Source of the DNA: Eutrigla gurnardus
Lineage: Eukaryota; Chordata; Actinopteri; Perciformes; Triglidae
DNA: 64,000 nt
Assembly (NCBI GenBank): GCA_963514095.1
Contig: OY741279.1
Coordinates: forward strand, 5,600,541-5,664,540
Reading direction: 5' to 3'
Shown: positions 1 through 47,539 of the stretch, piece after piece
Numbering within the stretch: position 1 is the stretch's first letter
Layout of the letters: each line of letters begins with the position of its first letter
Program-made: the position numbers and the translations under genes
Notes under the pieces: model-generated
What the model was told of the DNA's origin: nothing
What the model saw: only the letters and a program-made list of their open reading frames with translations
The model's database searches: none

Positions 1-390
1 TGGAACCAAGGGGCAAAAAGGTTGCGAGGGAGTGGGGCCGTAAATTGAATTCCCTTCTTTTCTATTCTGGAAGTTTCTCCTTCATTGTCCCTCACTCACT
101 CACTCACTGTGCGTAAACGTGCGTCCGCGGTGCGCATTGCGCGCTAAAAATAAGTCAACAGATGTTAAGGCTTGTTAATAATAATCGCCCCGGTATCCAT
201 GGTGGTCAGTCAGCGAGCACACACAGTGCCAGTGTGGGTATTACAATCTGGATAATTGTTGTTGGGTTCGGGAAGGGGAAGGGGGTTGAATGTGTGGAGT
301 GGGCGGTGTCGCGCGGAGTGACTGACAGTTTATGTAATGAGCGGGCGCAGCGAGAGTCTATATATGTAGGGGAGGAGACGCACCGCGGTT
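1..390 (+). promoter_or_regulatory. dll4 proximal promoter with TATA box
   Basis: This is the sequence upstream of the dll4 leader. A TATATAT box lies at 359-365, which would place transcription start near 390. The upstream part is CpG-rich in places (120-135, 300-360) and carries an E-box CAGATG near 160 and AT-rich forkhead/homeodomain-like words at 146-182. I see no CCAAT box and no exact RBPJ site (GTGGGAA) here. The window begins inside this region, so more distal elements are not visible. The TATA position is read from sequence; the start site is inferred. Confidence 0.55.
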
Positions 391-414
391 CATTCACGAG
401 TAATAAGACGGGTG

Positions 415-543
415 ATGAACGTCCGTGGCGCACTGACGCACCGAGTCGCAGCACCAAAACAAGCTCCGAGACCGCGCACGCACCGCGGAGTGACCATTGT
501 GGAGTACAGCAGCACCATGCAAGGAGGGGACGCCTGCTGCTGA
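415..543 (+). other. upstream ORF in the dll4 5' leader
   Basis: An ATG at 415 opens a 42-codon reading frame ending in TGA at 541-543, well before the dll4 start at 862. If transcription begins near 390, as the TATA box suggests, this is the first ATG of the leader and could dampen translation. The leader also has long T runs (600-628, 713-722) and a (CTG)n tract at about 798-821 just before the main start. Whether the uORF is translated cannot be judged from sequence alone. Confidence 0.4.
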
Positions 544-861
544 CAGAAAAGTAGCGCGGCTACACCAGGATATCAGTCTTCCCTCACCTTTTGGATAACT
601 TTTTTTTTTTGGTTTGTTTTTTTTTTTGGAAAAACGCGTTTTGACGCACGCCGACGAAAAGGAGCTACGGGAGAAACTCCCCCTGAGAGTGAAGAAGGAT
701 TTATATCATTTTGTTTTTTTTTTAGATTATTATTATTTGTCTTTCTTCCATTTGTTTACCTCGGTGTAAATACTTTGGAGTAAGGAAGGTGTTTTTGTTG
801 CTGCTGCTGCTGCTGCTGCTTTATTGGCTGGTGACGCGGCTGCCCTGGAGAAGCGAGAAGG

Positions 862-8354
<7,493 letters not shown>

Positions 8355-9495
8355 ACTGTGAGGGGCTCGAAGGCGAAGGGAACGAGGACAACAACAACAA
8401 AAAAAGACACAATCGAGGCAGAATCGAAGATTCTGGATTGTTTACAAATGCCGAGAAGAGACTGGAGATTGTTTTAGATGTCCACTGCTGCTCTGGAACA
8501 CTTGAGAACTGGAGAGGGCAGAATAAGAAAACTCTGCTCTGCAAAAAAAGGGAAAAAAAAAAAAAAAAAAAACAGAACTGAGAAACTTTATGTTGACCGA
8601 GTGTTTGTATGCAAAAATGTACAGTGAAGGACCTCAGTGGTGGTTGAAGGGGACGTAAAGACTGACAGAGGAGCATCGTTAATTTATAATCCCCGCCATC
8701 TTGGACAGAGGAAGGAGGAGAACGGTGGATCATCGCCCCCTCGTATCTGAACCCCCGGCCTTGTGTGATAATCATGATGACTGTGACAGCCAACCAATCA
8801 GTAACACAAAAAAAAAAGGTGCCTACGATTTGATCCCCCCTCCCCCAACGCCCACTCCTGCCAGCTTCGCCTGCTATGCAAAGACTCAGGGTCGAGACCC
8901 ACTGTCACAATCCAACCTCACAAACACTGAGAGTTATGAATGTCTGAAAATAATCTTCAACTGTCAATCACGTGAAAATGACAGGTTGGAACTTTTCCCA
9001 TGCAACGGTGAAGATTGTATGCAGTCCAAAATTCACTAGAAGCCTTAAAAAGAGGGGGGTTTGATGCGGAATGTGTGCCCTTGTCTATCCTTGGATCTTT
9101 TGCACTACAAAAAAAAAAAAAAAAGTTGGGGGAAAACACTTTTTAATCAACAGGGATTTGAAGAGAAAAACCACAGGAGCGAATAAGTCAGTGCTGTGCC
9201 AGCAAGATCCAAGAGAAAGGAAACGTTTGCATTTTGTTGTTTTTTTTATGCAACAAAACGGAGAAAAACAAAGAGACTCATAGCATGGAGAAAAGACTGT
9301 CACACCACTGCCTGCCTATAATAAATTTCAAAAATACAGAACCAATAATGTAATTTTTTTTTTAAATGATTATTTCCAGAGTTTAATTTAAATATGACAC
9401 ACTGCTCTTTATATGTTTTATAATATTATTTTGTATATAATGCATATTTATAAGGACCAAACTTCTGAAGAATAAAACTTCCTTGAAAACTGTTT
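8355..9495 (+). terminator. dll4: dll4 3' UTR and polyadenylation signal
   Basis: After the stop at 8352-8354 the sequence becomes A- and T-rich without long ORFs. An AATAAA at 9471-9476 followed by T/G-rich sequence is the best polyadenylation signal; a weaker ATAATAAA lies near 9320. The 3' UTR would be about 1.1 kb. Confidence 0.6.
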
Positions 9496-12400
9496 TTAAT
9501 TTGATGTCAGTAAATGGAAAAAAGGAAAATTATTTTTGAGGTGTTTTTAAATAATGAAAATTGAGTACAAATGATGAAATGTGTCTTGTATTTATTTTAT
9601 TATGGGGGGGGGGGGGGGCATCCTGTACTCATCCCACTCTCAGGTCATACCCATGTTGCTCAACCAGCCCTCCTAAATCGTGAGCAGGTTTTTTCAAACA
9701 TATTAAATCCAGCTGCTCTCCTGCATTCACACATCATATTTAATGTTTTGGACAGTAGGTGGAAACATGAATCCCCCCCCCTCCCCCGACTGTATCATCA
9801 CTACAGTACTTCAAGTAATTCCGGGGGGCCCACCCGACTCACCCTCTCTCTCTCTCTCTCTCTCTCTGGCCCTAAATTGGCTTGAAATTCAAATCCGTTT
9901 CCACGGATACCACCCCCTCAAGCTGGAAATGGCGAAACAAAGCCAGGCGCAGGGCAAAGGGGAACGCCCCCCCTCCAAACCCCCCCACCCCCCTCATAAT
10001 GCTCACACACACACGCGTCCACACACACACACACACACACAGACACACACACACAGCCAACCAAACAGATGCCGTGGGGGAGCGGGAGTGAGTCTGTAGT
10101 GCCATAAAAACAGCAGCATATGCCAGGCCTCTCGCCCCGTGTGCATGACACAGTGCACAGACCTCCTCCCATAAAAAAAAAACACACACACACACACTCT
10201 CGAGTACTTACAGGCTCCCCCAACTGCCGGCCTCCCCTTCAGGGTTAAAAGCAATATTTCAATGCCCGGGTTCTGTACCACCCACTCCTGCAAACAAAGC
10301 TGGGGACGAGGGCATGGCAGCAGAGGGGAGGGAGGGGGGGGGATCTGCTCTGAATCCTCATAAATACAATATTTTTAATAGAAAACTTGACTTATCAGCC
10401 ATCTGCTCCGTCTTATCGCCCCCTTGGCTCTCCTCGGCAGGTTGTTCCACACATAAACCATCTCTTTGATGTACACTTGGATCGAGATCACACATTGTTC
10501 CGGTGGGTCTGAAAAATCCATTTTTAGGAAATGTGTCATCTTCGCATTATCACACAGCAAACCTCCTGCCTCCAATTAACAGAAATCCTGCGACTGTCAA
10601 CACCCCCCTCGCCACCGCAATCATCGGCAATCAACACTCGGCGGAGAATCTGGAGGGCTTCTCCCTCACACACACATCCTGTTAGCCTGTTGACCTAGGC
10701 ATCCTCATCTAACGGCGTGTGTGTGCGTATACATTTTTTTTTTTAAATGTTAAAAAAAGGGTGCTTCCGGTCGGGCTCAAGAAAAACACACATCACCCCA
10801 GTTAAAGCCCCACTTGGTTGAGTCCATTACCTGCACCCCCCGCCATCAACACACCTATAAACAGACACACGCCCTCTTTCACACTTGATCACGGTGGCAA
10901 ACATGCTAGAGCTTTGCTCTTTGGCCCCTGGGTCTCCGCAGCCATGGCCAGGCATTTTCATTGTGTTATAATCACAGCATCCTGTTTGTGACCTGGTGAC
11001 ATCAGTTCCTGTTTCCTCCCTGATTAAAAAAATGCAGAACATGCCGGCGAGGGCCAACTGCTTTTCTCACGCATCGCTTTTTTTTTTTTTTTTTCTTTCT
11101 TTCAGTCTGCACATTTCAAGAAACTGCCTCAAAACAAGCGAGGAAACCAACGCGGCTAATCAGCAACTATTTATTCTGAAGAAGGGGAAGAATCTGTCAC
11201 ATTGATGTCGTGAATGAGGGACCGGGGGGGGGGCAGATTTGAAATTCAAATCTTCCCGTCTCTGACGCTCAGTCACAATCCAGAGTGCAGAACCGCTTCG
11301 ATCTGGCTTTTTTCCTTCCGTTGCTGCAACTCTTTGTCACTTCATTCAAAGCCTCATTTGGCGTCCTGCCTATGTGTTTCCACATGCTTGTGTAGGCAGC
11401 ACATACTGATGCTGTCACACCTCTGCTCTGTGACCTTGCCTCGCATTGCTCTTGTAGTCGTCTCATTAATTAACACTAGGTGTCAGTAAGAAACCCACAC
11501 ACAGGAAACAGGTGGTCAGTACATGCCAAAGCAGAACCCCAGGTATTCTCCAGCTTCACGCAACATAATTAAACAGCGACGCATAACATAAACACTTGGA
11601 GTTCAACCATGAATCAATAAGACAAATGGGTATTTGACACATAATCTGTGTTTTTTTGCAAGTATACAGTCGTATTCTGCAGGATTTTAGTTGCCATCTT
11701 TACATCATACCAGTATCGGTCTTTAACCAGAGCAGTAGCATGTTTGACATATTCCTCAAGGCTTGCGATCTGGAAAAACAGGCAGAATGACATACTAAGA
11801 GCAACGTCCACATGTTACCACATGAGTTCATACTTTAGCGAGCCTTGGGGCTCGAACGATGATCCACTTTAAATGCATTAGTTGGACAGCAAAGACAAAT
11901 AGGCCGGTGAATGTTTGATAAATGGAACGAGTCAAAACATCGAGGCGGCGCTCTAGATTAGATTACAGGCGGTGCTGCTCGTGTGGCTTAGTGAAGCCTT
12001 CCGTGTGCCTCCAGGACACATGAAAGGCCACGGCATAATGGGATGGAAGCCTGTGCACGACACGGAGTTGCTCAAAGGCCCGGATTGTGCCGTGCTTTAG
12101 ATTTATGAAGAGCTGATACAGTTGTCTGGCCTCTTATCAAGGCAGATAATGCCAGCTATTTATAGATAATCTATCTATTGAGCACACATGAGCCTCTGCT
12201 ATTACAGTATATCAGATCCAGCAGGAGGGATGGGGGCTTGGGATTTGACTTCCATCTCCCTGGTCATCGTTATCTATTGGTGTTTCTGCAGTGAACAGTG
12301 ATTTGGCCTTTTTTTTTTTTTTTTTACTTTTGCAATCTTTATTCCGATGTATGTTGGTTAATTTGAAGTGTGCATGAGTTGTTCATGCATGTTAACTGTA

Positions 12401-12960
12401 TGTCTGTGTTTGGCAGAAAAAAGGGACATATGTATGTTTATCCTACAAGAGTAAAATTTCCAATGATGTCACACATGACCTGCCAAATTGACCCTATACC
12501 CCGCGACTATGATTACACACAATAAATCACATTTGAACAGTGAGGTAGCCTACCTGTCCACCTTCCTTCAACATGTTCTCTCCCTGGTTTTAAGGGGCTG
12601 AGAGGAATGTGGCGATGGTGGTGAGGGATCCTCAGCAGTCGGTGACCTATGTCATGCCTTTGGATCTTTGAACTGTGTGGGACTAGATTAAAGCCTATTG
12701 CACTGGCTCATTTAAACATCCATGTTGGGGAGGCTTATGTCAAGAGTGATTTCCATCAGTACTGTCAATGCCATGTTAAATAATGGCATAAATAAAGGTT
12801 AAAATAAAAAAACAATCTTATTCCCACTTGCAGAATTAGGCAGATATTTTATTTGCGTTGTGTTTAACATCAAATATAATTATATATTGTTTCCCCTTTA
12901 TAATATTTTTGTCATATCCTGCGAAATAAAACACGTCAACACTATAATAGGACTCTTAGA
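9496..12960. other. dll4-chac1 intergenic region
   Basis: No gene is supported here. It contains a poly-G run (9605-9618), a (CT)n tract (9842-9868), (CA)n tracts (10005-10054 and about 10180-10197), and long poly-T runs (11078-11094, 12309-12325). The stretch 10380-10640 has mixed, non-repetitive composition with several TTATC words and could be a conserved non-coding element. The GATA cluster is listed separately. Confidence 0.5.
12113..12176. promoter_or_regulatory. GATA-motif cluster
   Basis: Five GATA-core words fall within 64 bp: TGATAC at 12114, TTATCA at 12134, AGATAA at 12144, AGATAA at 12164 and CTATCT at 12171. They lie in non-repetitive sequence between the vascular gene dll4 and chac1. 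This density is compatible with a GATA-bound enhancer, but the sequence is locally AT-rich and chance cannot be excluded. Confidence 0.35.
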
Positions 12961-12967
12961 TCAAGCC

Positions 12968-13337
12968 TGATGCAATGTCTTGGAATGTTGCTTGGTTGCT
13001 GCTGCTATGGCGCTGAGGCCTGAAACGATGCGCGAAAGTTGCATCAGCCAGATCGTACCGAACCCTATGGAAATATAGTCAGGAAATGACAACGCAAGCA
13101 GCCAATCACAACTCGCGACGGTTGGGGTGACAGTTCAACCGCCAATCAGGTTGAAAGACGTCCGTGCGCCTCGGGTGAAATCTGAGCCAATGGCATACGC
13201 GGTTTTGTTAAAAGTCCCGCCTTATTCGGCGCACCGAAGTTCTATTGGATGAAATGTGCGACAGGGCCAGCTTTCCTTAAATATGATTGGTTGACGACAC
13301 CGACGGACTCCCCCCGCCTCTCCTGGACGGTATAAAT
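12968..13337 (+). promoter_or_regulatory. chac1: chac1 promoter: two ATF4-type CARE sites, five CCAAT boxes, TATA box
   Basis: TGATGCAAT at 12968-12976 and its inverted counterpart TTGCATCA at 13039-13046 match the C/EBP-ATF response element TGATGXAAX used by ATF4. CCAAT boxes lie at 13102-13106, 13142-13146 and 13187-13191 on the plus strand, and inverted (ATTGG) at 13244-13248 and 13286-13290, spaced about 40-57 bp. A TATAAAT box at 13331-13337 gives a start near 13361. CHAC1 is a known ATF4/CHOP target in the unfolded protein and amino-acid stress responses, so the CARE pair fits. The two CARE words are about 315-395 bp upstream of the inferred start. Confidence 0.75.
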
Positions 13338-13573
13338 ACATAAGCGCCGCTGCGCCATGTTATCGGGGGAAACGGTTCAAATAGCCGTCGCTCGACGTCC
13401 GGGAGAAGACCACCTTCAAGGTTGTCGAAACGCCGCCTTCACTAAATCAAACCTCGATCTTTAGATTCGTAAATCTTAACAAAACCAACTCGCGTCACCG
13501 GCCGGCGAAGCTGCTGGCCGAACCCGGGTTTTTTTATAGTCCGCCATTGATTTCGTAGGCCGAAACGGCTGCC

Positions 13574-13757
13574 ATGGATTTCTAAGGCGTAATGCGGCTC
13601 TAATGCAACGGCAATGCATCATGCAAGGCGAAACCAAGTGCGAAATTCCACCTTCGCAACTGCCAAGCAGTTGGGCTCCAGTACCGTCCGCGGTATTCCT
13701 GCGAGCCAACCGGTACCGCTGCTCCTGGACCGGAGGAAGCTAACGCTAGCTAGCTAG
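13574..13757 (+). other. chac1: cluster of four uORFs in the chac1 5' leader
   Basis: Between the inferred start site (about 13361) and the chac1 ATG (13842) lie four uORFs: 13574-13585 (three codons, ideal Kozak GCCATGG), 13592-13603 (three codons), 13603-13743 (46 codons, its ATG overlapping the previous stop) and 13614-13757 (47 codons, other frame). Short uORFs followed by overlapping longer ones are typical of mRNAs translated under eIF2-alpha phosphorylation; human CHAC1 also has a regulatory uORF. An unannotated leader intron would change this picture. Confidence 0.55.
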
Positions 13758-13841
13758 TCGCCCTAAGCTAACACCATCAGTTGGGGGAAGATCCATCGAT
13801 TCATTTGAACGTCGTCAACACTATCGATTTAAAAAAAAAAA

Positions 13842-14675
13842 ATGAAGCCTCAAGACATCACCGCCGGGAAGCCCAGCTTGTGGATCTTCGGGTACGGGTC
13901 TCTGGTGTGGAAGCCCGACTTCAAGTACACGAGGAGCCAGGTCGGCTACATTCAGGGCTACAAGAGACGCTTCTGGCACGGAGACAACTTCCACCGCGGG
14001 AACGACAAGTTGGTAAGATGCTTAAATGTGCTTTTTATTGTATTACTTAACTTACTTTGGCACAACGAACTGTTTTTTTGGGGCTTCTTGGCTCAGATTG
14101 CATCAGCCGTGACGTGACCCACCTCTCTCCCTCTTCTTTCTGCAGCCCGGAAGAGTGGTGACACTGATCGAAGACGATGACGTAAGTGGAATGCCCATCC
14201 ACCCTATTTGTTGATGACGTTGAAACTGCAGCGGGGGAGTTTCCAGTCTGAAAATCAAACTAACTTGTTTCTCCTTCTCTTCTTCTGACAGGCGAGCACT
14301 TGGGGCGTGGGGTTCGAGGTGACGGGCTCTCAGGTCGAGGAGTCCCTGAAGTACCTGAACGTGCGCGAGACGGTCTGCGGAGGCTACGTCACCAAAATGG
14401 TGGATTTCTTCCCGGAGGGGGAGAGCCGGCCTCCGGTTCAGGCACTCCTGTACATCGCCACCACCGACAACGCCCTCTACCTGGGGCCGGCCAGCCCGGA
14501 GATGATCGGCGTCCAGATCGCTCTGTGCAGGGGGAAGACGGGCCACAACCTGGAGTACCTGCTCCGCCTGACGCAGTTCATGAGGAGCAGCTGCCCACAC
14601 GTGGAAGACCATCACCTGTTTGCCATCGAGGCGGCAGCGCTGACCGTGGTGTCCCATCTGTTGGCAGCCCAGTAG
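13842..14675 (+). CDS. chac1: ChaC glutathione-specific gamma-glutamylcyclotransferase 1
   Basis: Cytosolic enzyme that splits glutathione into 5-oxoproline and Cys-Gly; in mammals it is induced by ATF4 and also reported to remove a gamma-glutamyl group from Notch and block its maturation. Exons 13842-14012, 14146-14181 and 14292-14675 join in phase to 196 aa. The nucleotide-like substrate motif YGSLVW is at residues 18-23. The catalytic glutamate is E95 in LNVRE, equivalent to human E115. RFWHGDNFHRG, the PGRVVTL exon and GHNLEYLLRL are family signatures. The N-terminus is shorter than human (222 aa). It starts at the first ATG in frame with the conserved WIFGYGSL block. It is CHAC1 rather than CHAC2 because of the neighbours and the promoter. 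Converges with ino80. Confidence 0.95.
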
Positions 14676-14823
14676 CTCGTACCCTTACCTATACCTGCTC
14701 GTATAGCGGTTGAATGCATTAACACACACACAGTGAGGCTTTTCACCTGTCATGCCAGTCCACCTATGTGTTTATGTTGTGAAATCCAGATCAATACCAT
14801 CCATCGAATATTACTGAAGTGAT

Positions 14824-15115
14824 AATAAAAAGGGAAGCATGATTATTGGGTGTATTTTATGACGCATGACCTCATGTTAACACTAATGTTACACCTGATA
14901 CATGTTTGTACATCTGTTTAAAAACTGTAAACATCTGTGCAGTATTTATTTATTTTTTTTTTGCACAGTTCTGATTCCGTCCAATCCATACAGACGGTAC
15001 GGCATTAAAGGTGTGGTTGGACCTGATTTGCAATTCATGGAATGACTGCTGTGGTGTTTTTAATTTATTTATTTCTTTTGGAAAAGTTTTTCATCGAGTT
15101 GCAATCGCCAATAAA
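14824..15115 (+). terminator. chac1: chac1 alternative polyadenylation signals
   Basis: The 3' UTR starts at 14676. AATAAA occurs at 14824-14829 and again at 15110-15115, the second followed by a T/G-rich stretch (15129-15145). Two mRNA ends about 290 bp apart are plausible; the distal one is better supported by its downstream element. Confidence 0.55.
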
Positions 15116-15139
15116 AAGTTAAAGAAACTTTTGTTTTTG

Positions 15140-16700
15140 TTGTTTTGTACCTTCTGGGATGAGTTTTACTAAAGAACATGAGCTTAATAATTTAATGCCA
15201 AACACAGTCATATTTATACAAAACAAAAATCAACTATGAGATGTGGTTCACGGTCATGGATCACTCCAGGGGCCTCTAAAGATCCTTCAAATTACAGCCT
15301 GAGAAGGAAAAATCACGTGTTGAAGTTGTTCACAACACATGAACACTAAGGTCATAACCCTGTGATAACGGAGACAATTGATTTGTTTTTAGAGGTCACA
15401 AAAAACAAAAAAACCTTGGGATACCGATGTTATTATTGCACATATCACATAGCTGGATACGTCAACAGCATATGTACATACCTACCACATTTCACAGCCA
15501 CGTGAGGCCGAGGCGTGTTCCCAGAAGAGGGGAGGTCAACTCGACAACCTTGTTCAACGTCTGCCTCGGTGGCAGAATGTTCTCAGCGGCGTTATCCAGA
15601 TAACTCTGTAAACCTGCGTTCTGGAACAGTAAACACACACACAAACACTGGACACTCCCAAACGTTGGCCGGAGCAGCTTGTACCTTGGACGCCATTCAA
15701 GTGGAGAGTCCTTTTAGTTTCGTAGGCTTATATAACCGCTGGCCGGGAACGAGCTCAGAACCTGGAAGTCCTGTGTTTACAATCCGCTCGCTGGTCATGT
15801 CAGAGTGCACCAGGAAGAACATGCTGCCGAGGCACTCATTGAGATACAAATCTGACTGGCCCTTCACCAAACTATGTGGAAATCATACCCACATTAATTC
15901 ACTTCTAGGAGAATTGACTTCTCAGCGATTAAAAAAACAAGAATAATGCATTATCGTGATCCGGTTATGTTTTACTCATGTGTTTGTTAAAGGGTCACTT
16001 CACCCAAATGACAAAAAAACAAAAAACAAACATCCTTCTCACAAACTCATTGTGCTTTTGAACATCTGCCTTTGACATTTCCACCTCCGTCCCCGAGACA
16101 CTGGAGGTGAATGGAATCTGGTTTGTGCTGCTCGACTTAACAGTAGGCGACATCCTACTGTGAACAGTTTTCATAGGGACTATTTCTTCAAGAAGAAAGT
16201 AGGTTTAGAGATTATCCGGAGACATGACAGGGAGTTTGTTTCTGGAAAAAACCAACGTGATAGTTGAATGCTGAGAGGAAAAACAACATTTAAGGGCTGC
16301 ACGGAGGGCGTCTTCCTAATTACACTTTTCTGTTGCCTCAATAGAGAAATGTGTGCAGTATTTTTAATTGTAAAGTGAAAAAGCTTTTTAAAAAAATGTG
16401 GTTTTAGTTTGCAGACATGGTGACATAAAAAAAATCTATGATTGCAGATGTATCGGGTGCCAAAAACCACGAAATTATGGTTTCAAAAACGCCACGACTG
16501 ATTCAATCTGATGGTCTCAACATGTTTTTTTTTTTGAGCTACATAAAGTTGATATTTATAGCAGGGCTGCAAGCACAAGAACAAGAACCAGGACCGGTTT
16601 ACAAAACCAGACGCTCAACAATTGTCTGATAATTCTGATATTTCAATATTAAAGTATGATGAGCCCCAAAAAAATGCTTCAAAATGAGCCGAAATGCTGA
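15140..16700. other. chac1-ino80 convergent intergenic region
   Basis: No gene is supported. A word TTAAAGGGTCACTTCACCC at 15987-16005 begins what looks like a common teleost short repeat (extent perhaps to about 16180); the reverse form of the same word occurs at 60510-60527. The rest is AT-rich unique-looking sequence. Confidence 0.4.
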
Positions 16701-16711
16701 TTTAGCACTCT

Positions 16712-17260
16712 TTTATTTTTCAGTTGGCTCCTCCTGTTAGTAAAACGGCAGATGCATTTCTTCATATGTACACATGACCTATAAAAATAGACAGGCAAAT
16801 GAGGGAAAAAGCCAAAGGAGATGTCGCTCTCATCATTATGTACATCAATATAGAACATCATATTTGTAATCACACTATCAACACAAAACAAACGAACCTA
16901 GAACAGATGTAGTGCTCAACTTAGGACACTGATGCAAACGGGTTTTTGTTTTTTCATCCTAAAAACATCAATGACATCAAAGAGAACCACAGACTCCTCA
17001 CCACAAAAAAAGCAATTTTGGAAAAAAAAAAAAAAAAAAAAAAGATGGCTTCATTACAATTTACACGGTTGAATACACAGGTGAATTCGCAATTATCATG
17101 AATTGTCCTTTTTTTCTCTCCTTTTTTTCAAGATAACTCAAATAAATTAAATATAGACAAATCAAATAATCGGAGTCAATTCATAAATGTATTGTTAGCA
17201 GCATTGCCGGATCAACCAGTACTCCTCATTTTGGACTCATTCATTTTCCCATTGGACAAA

Positions 17261-17291
<31 letters not shown>

Positions 17292-18060
17292 TATACTGTA
17301 TATATATATATAATCAATTTTCATTTCCGTCCTCTCGGGAACACATTTTATGGACAAAAGATTTTCAAAATGTTCAGACCTGCCACGTTGGTGTGTCCTC
17401 ACATCATTAGTTACAAAAATAGGAGCTTTAGTAGAAAAGCTGTCGACATGTCGTTTGGTAAAGTGTGGGGTTGGTAAGGTAATCGGATCACCGCTCTGTG
17501 AAATGCAGAACCATCCGCCAGTTTGCTCTCAGCATATCAGAACAATTAAATAACCTAATGTACATGTGTACAGAATCAACAACACGACGAAAAGAAAACG
17601 GGAAGACGTGGCTCAGTGCATTTGACAGAAACTCCCGTTGCCTCCCTCAACTGGCAAACATTTCAAAGCCCTTGAAGCTACATGAGTTGGTTCATGTTTA
17701 CGTTGTAACATCACAGCTGGGTAGCAAATAAAAAAAAAAAAGAGTTTCCTGTCATGAATAGAAAAGTACAGTCCGTCTTCTCAAAAAAAGCACTTGGAAA
17801 TACTCTCGTCGCAACGCAAACAACAATACTCAAGGCAGATTTCATCCACTGACACATAACAAATAAAACTGAACCAAGAGACGTGGAGGCTGGTGGGGAC
17901 TGTACCTTCATACGTGTGTGTGTGTGTGTGTGTGTCATTTTAGACACAGCGTGGTCCTCCAGGCAGTGAGCCTCTGTTACTATATAAACTTTAGGTGTAG
18001 GGCATCTGTGGGGATCACAGTGAGAGTAGGTCAGTCATCTGTGTGTGTTCTATACTGAGA

Positions 18061-18094
<34 letters not shown>

Positions 18095-18126
18095 GCACAT
18101 TCATGTGTACGGTGTGTTCGAGTGCA
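16712..18126 (-). terminator. ino80: ino80 3' UTR and candidate polyadenylation signal
   Basis: Downstream (minus strand) of the ino80 stop at 18127, the first good AATAAA on the minus strand appears as TTTATT at 16712-16717. This gives a 3' UTR of about 1.4 kb. It contains (GT)n tracts at 17915-17936 and 18066-18092 and an (AT)n palindrome at 17267-17312. Earlier cleavage is possible; only transcripts can decide. Confidence 0.4.
17267..17312. repeat. (AT)n palindrome in the ino80 3' UTR
   Basis: An alternating AT tract interrupted by a central ACTGT. The same arrangement in reverse complement (ACAGT) occurs at 22094-22132. Self-complementary, so able to form a hairpin in RNA or a cruciform in DNA. 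Confidence 0.85.
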
Positions 18127-47051
<28,925 letters not shown>

Positions 47052-47473
47052 GCACCACGGACAGCTCTGCCCAGCAGGGCACCAAACTATTACTGGAGAG
47101 AGGAGATGGAACGAGAGGGAAAGGCAGATGGCTCACAGTTAGATTGAGCAGGATGGGTAATGTTCTGCTGTGTTTAATTCACCTAAACCATAGCAAGAAC
47201 TGGATGCTTAAAGGATTTACAAATGGTTTATGAGAGGTTGATAAGCTGATGCGTTGGCCTTCATTTCCCCAATCAATATTTTCCAAGCTAGTCTTGAGAT
47301 GTAGACCTAGATATCCTTCTAGGCTGGTTCCAAACCAGTCAATCTACTGCCTACATCTCAGTCTTTGTCACAGCCACAACATGGCCATTCAGTCCAAATA
47401 TCACACTGCTCTCCTCCAATAGGCTGAGCTGACGGATCATTGAGCAAACTACAGAAATATAAAGTGGACCTAC

Positions 47474-47539
47474 CTTCTCAGTAAGTGATGCCATTGTTCT
47501 TGATTCCAAGATTAATAATCAGACAATGATGGAAATCCC
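47474..47539 (-). other. ino80: ino80 5' UTR exon with uORF
   Basis: On the minus strand a TTCTTTTGTAG acceptor precedes 47539 and a GAAG/gtaggt donor follows 47474. The 66-bp exon contains an ATG (47494) opening a short frame that runs seven codons to the exon end and meets TAA at once if spliced to the next exon at its CTCTCCAG acceptor (just upstream of about 47095). The encoded start, MASLTEK, is a uORF rather than the INO80 N-terminus, since the conserved LAKPLYLQ block follows the ATG at 47051. Confidence 0.55.

Noticed and set aside
13781..14050. 89-codon frame overlapping chac1 exon 1
   Set aside because: It begins with TTG, not ATG, and runs in the wrong frame through the conserved ChaC exon and into the intron.
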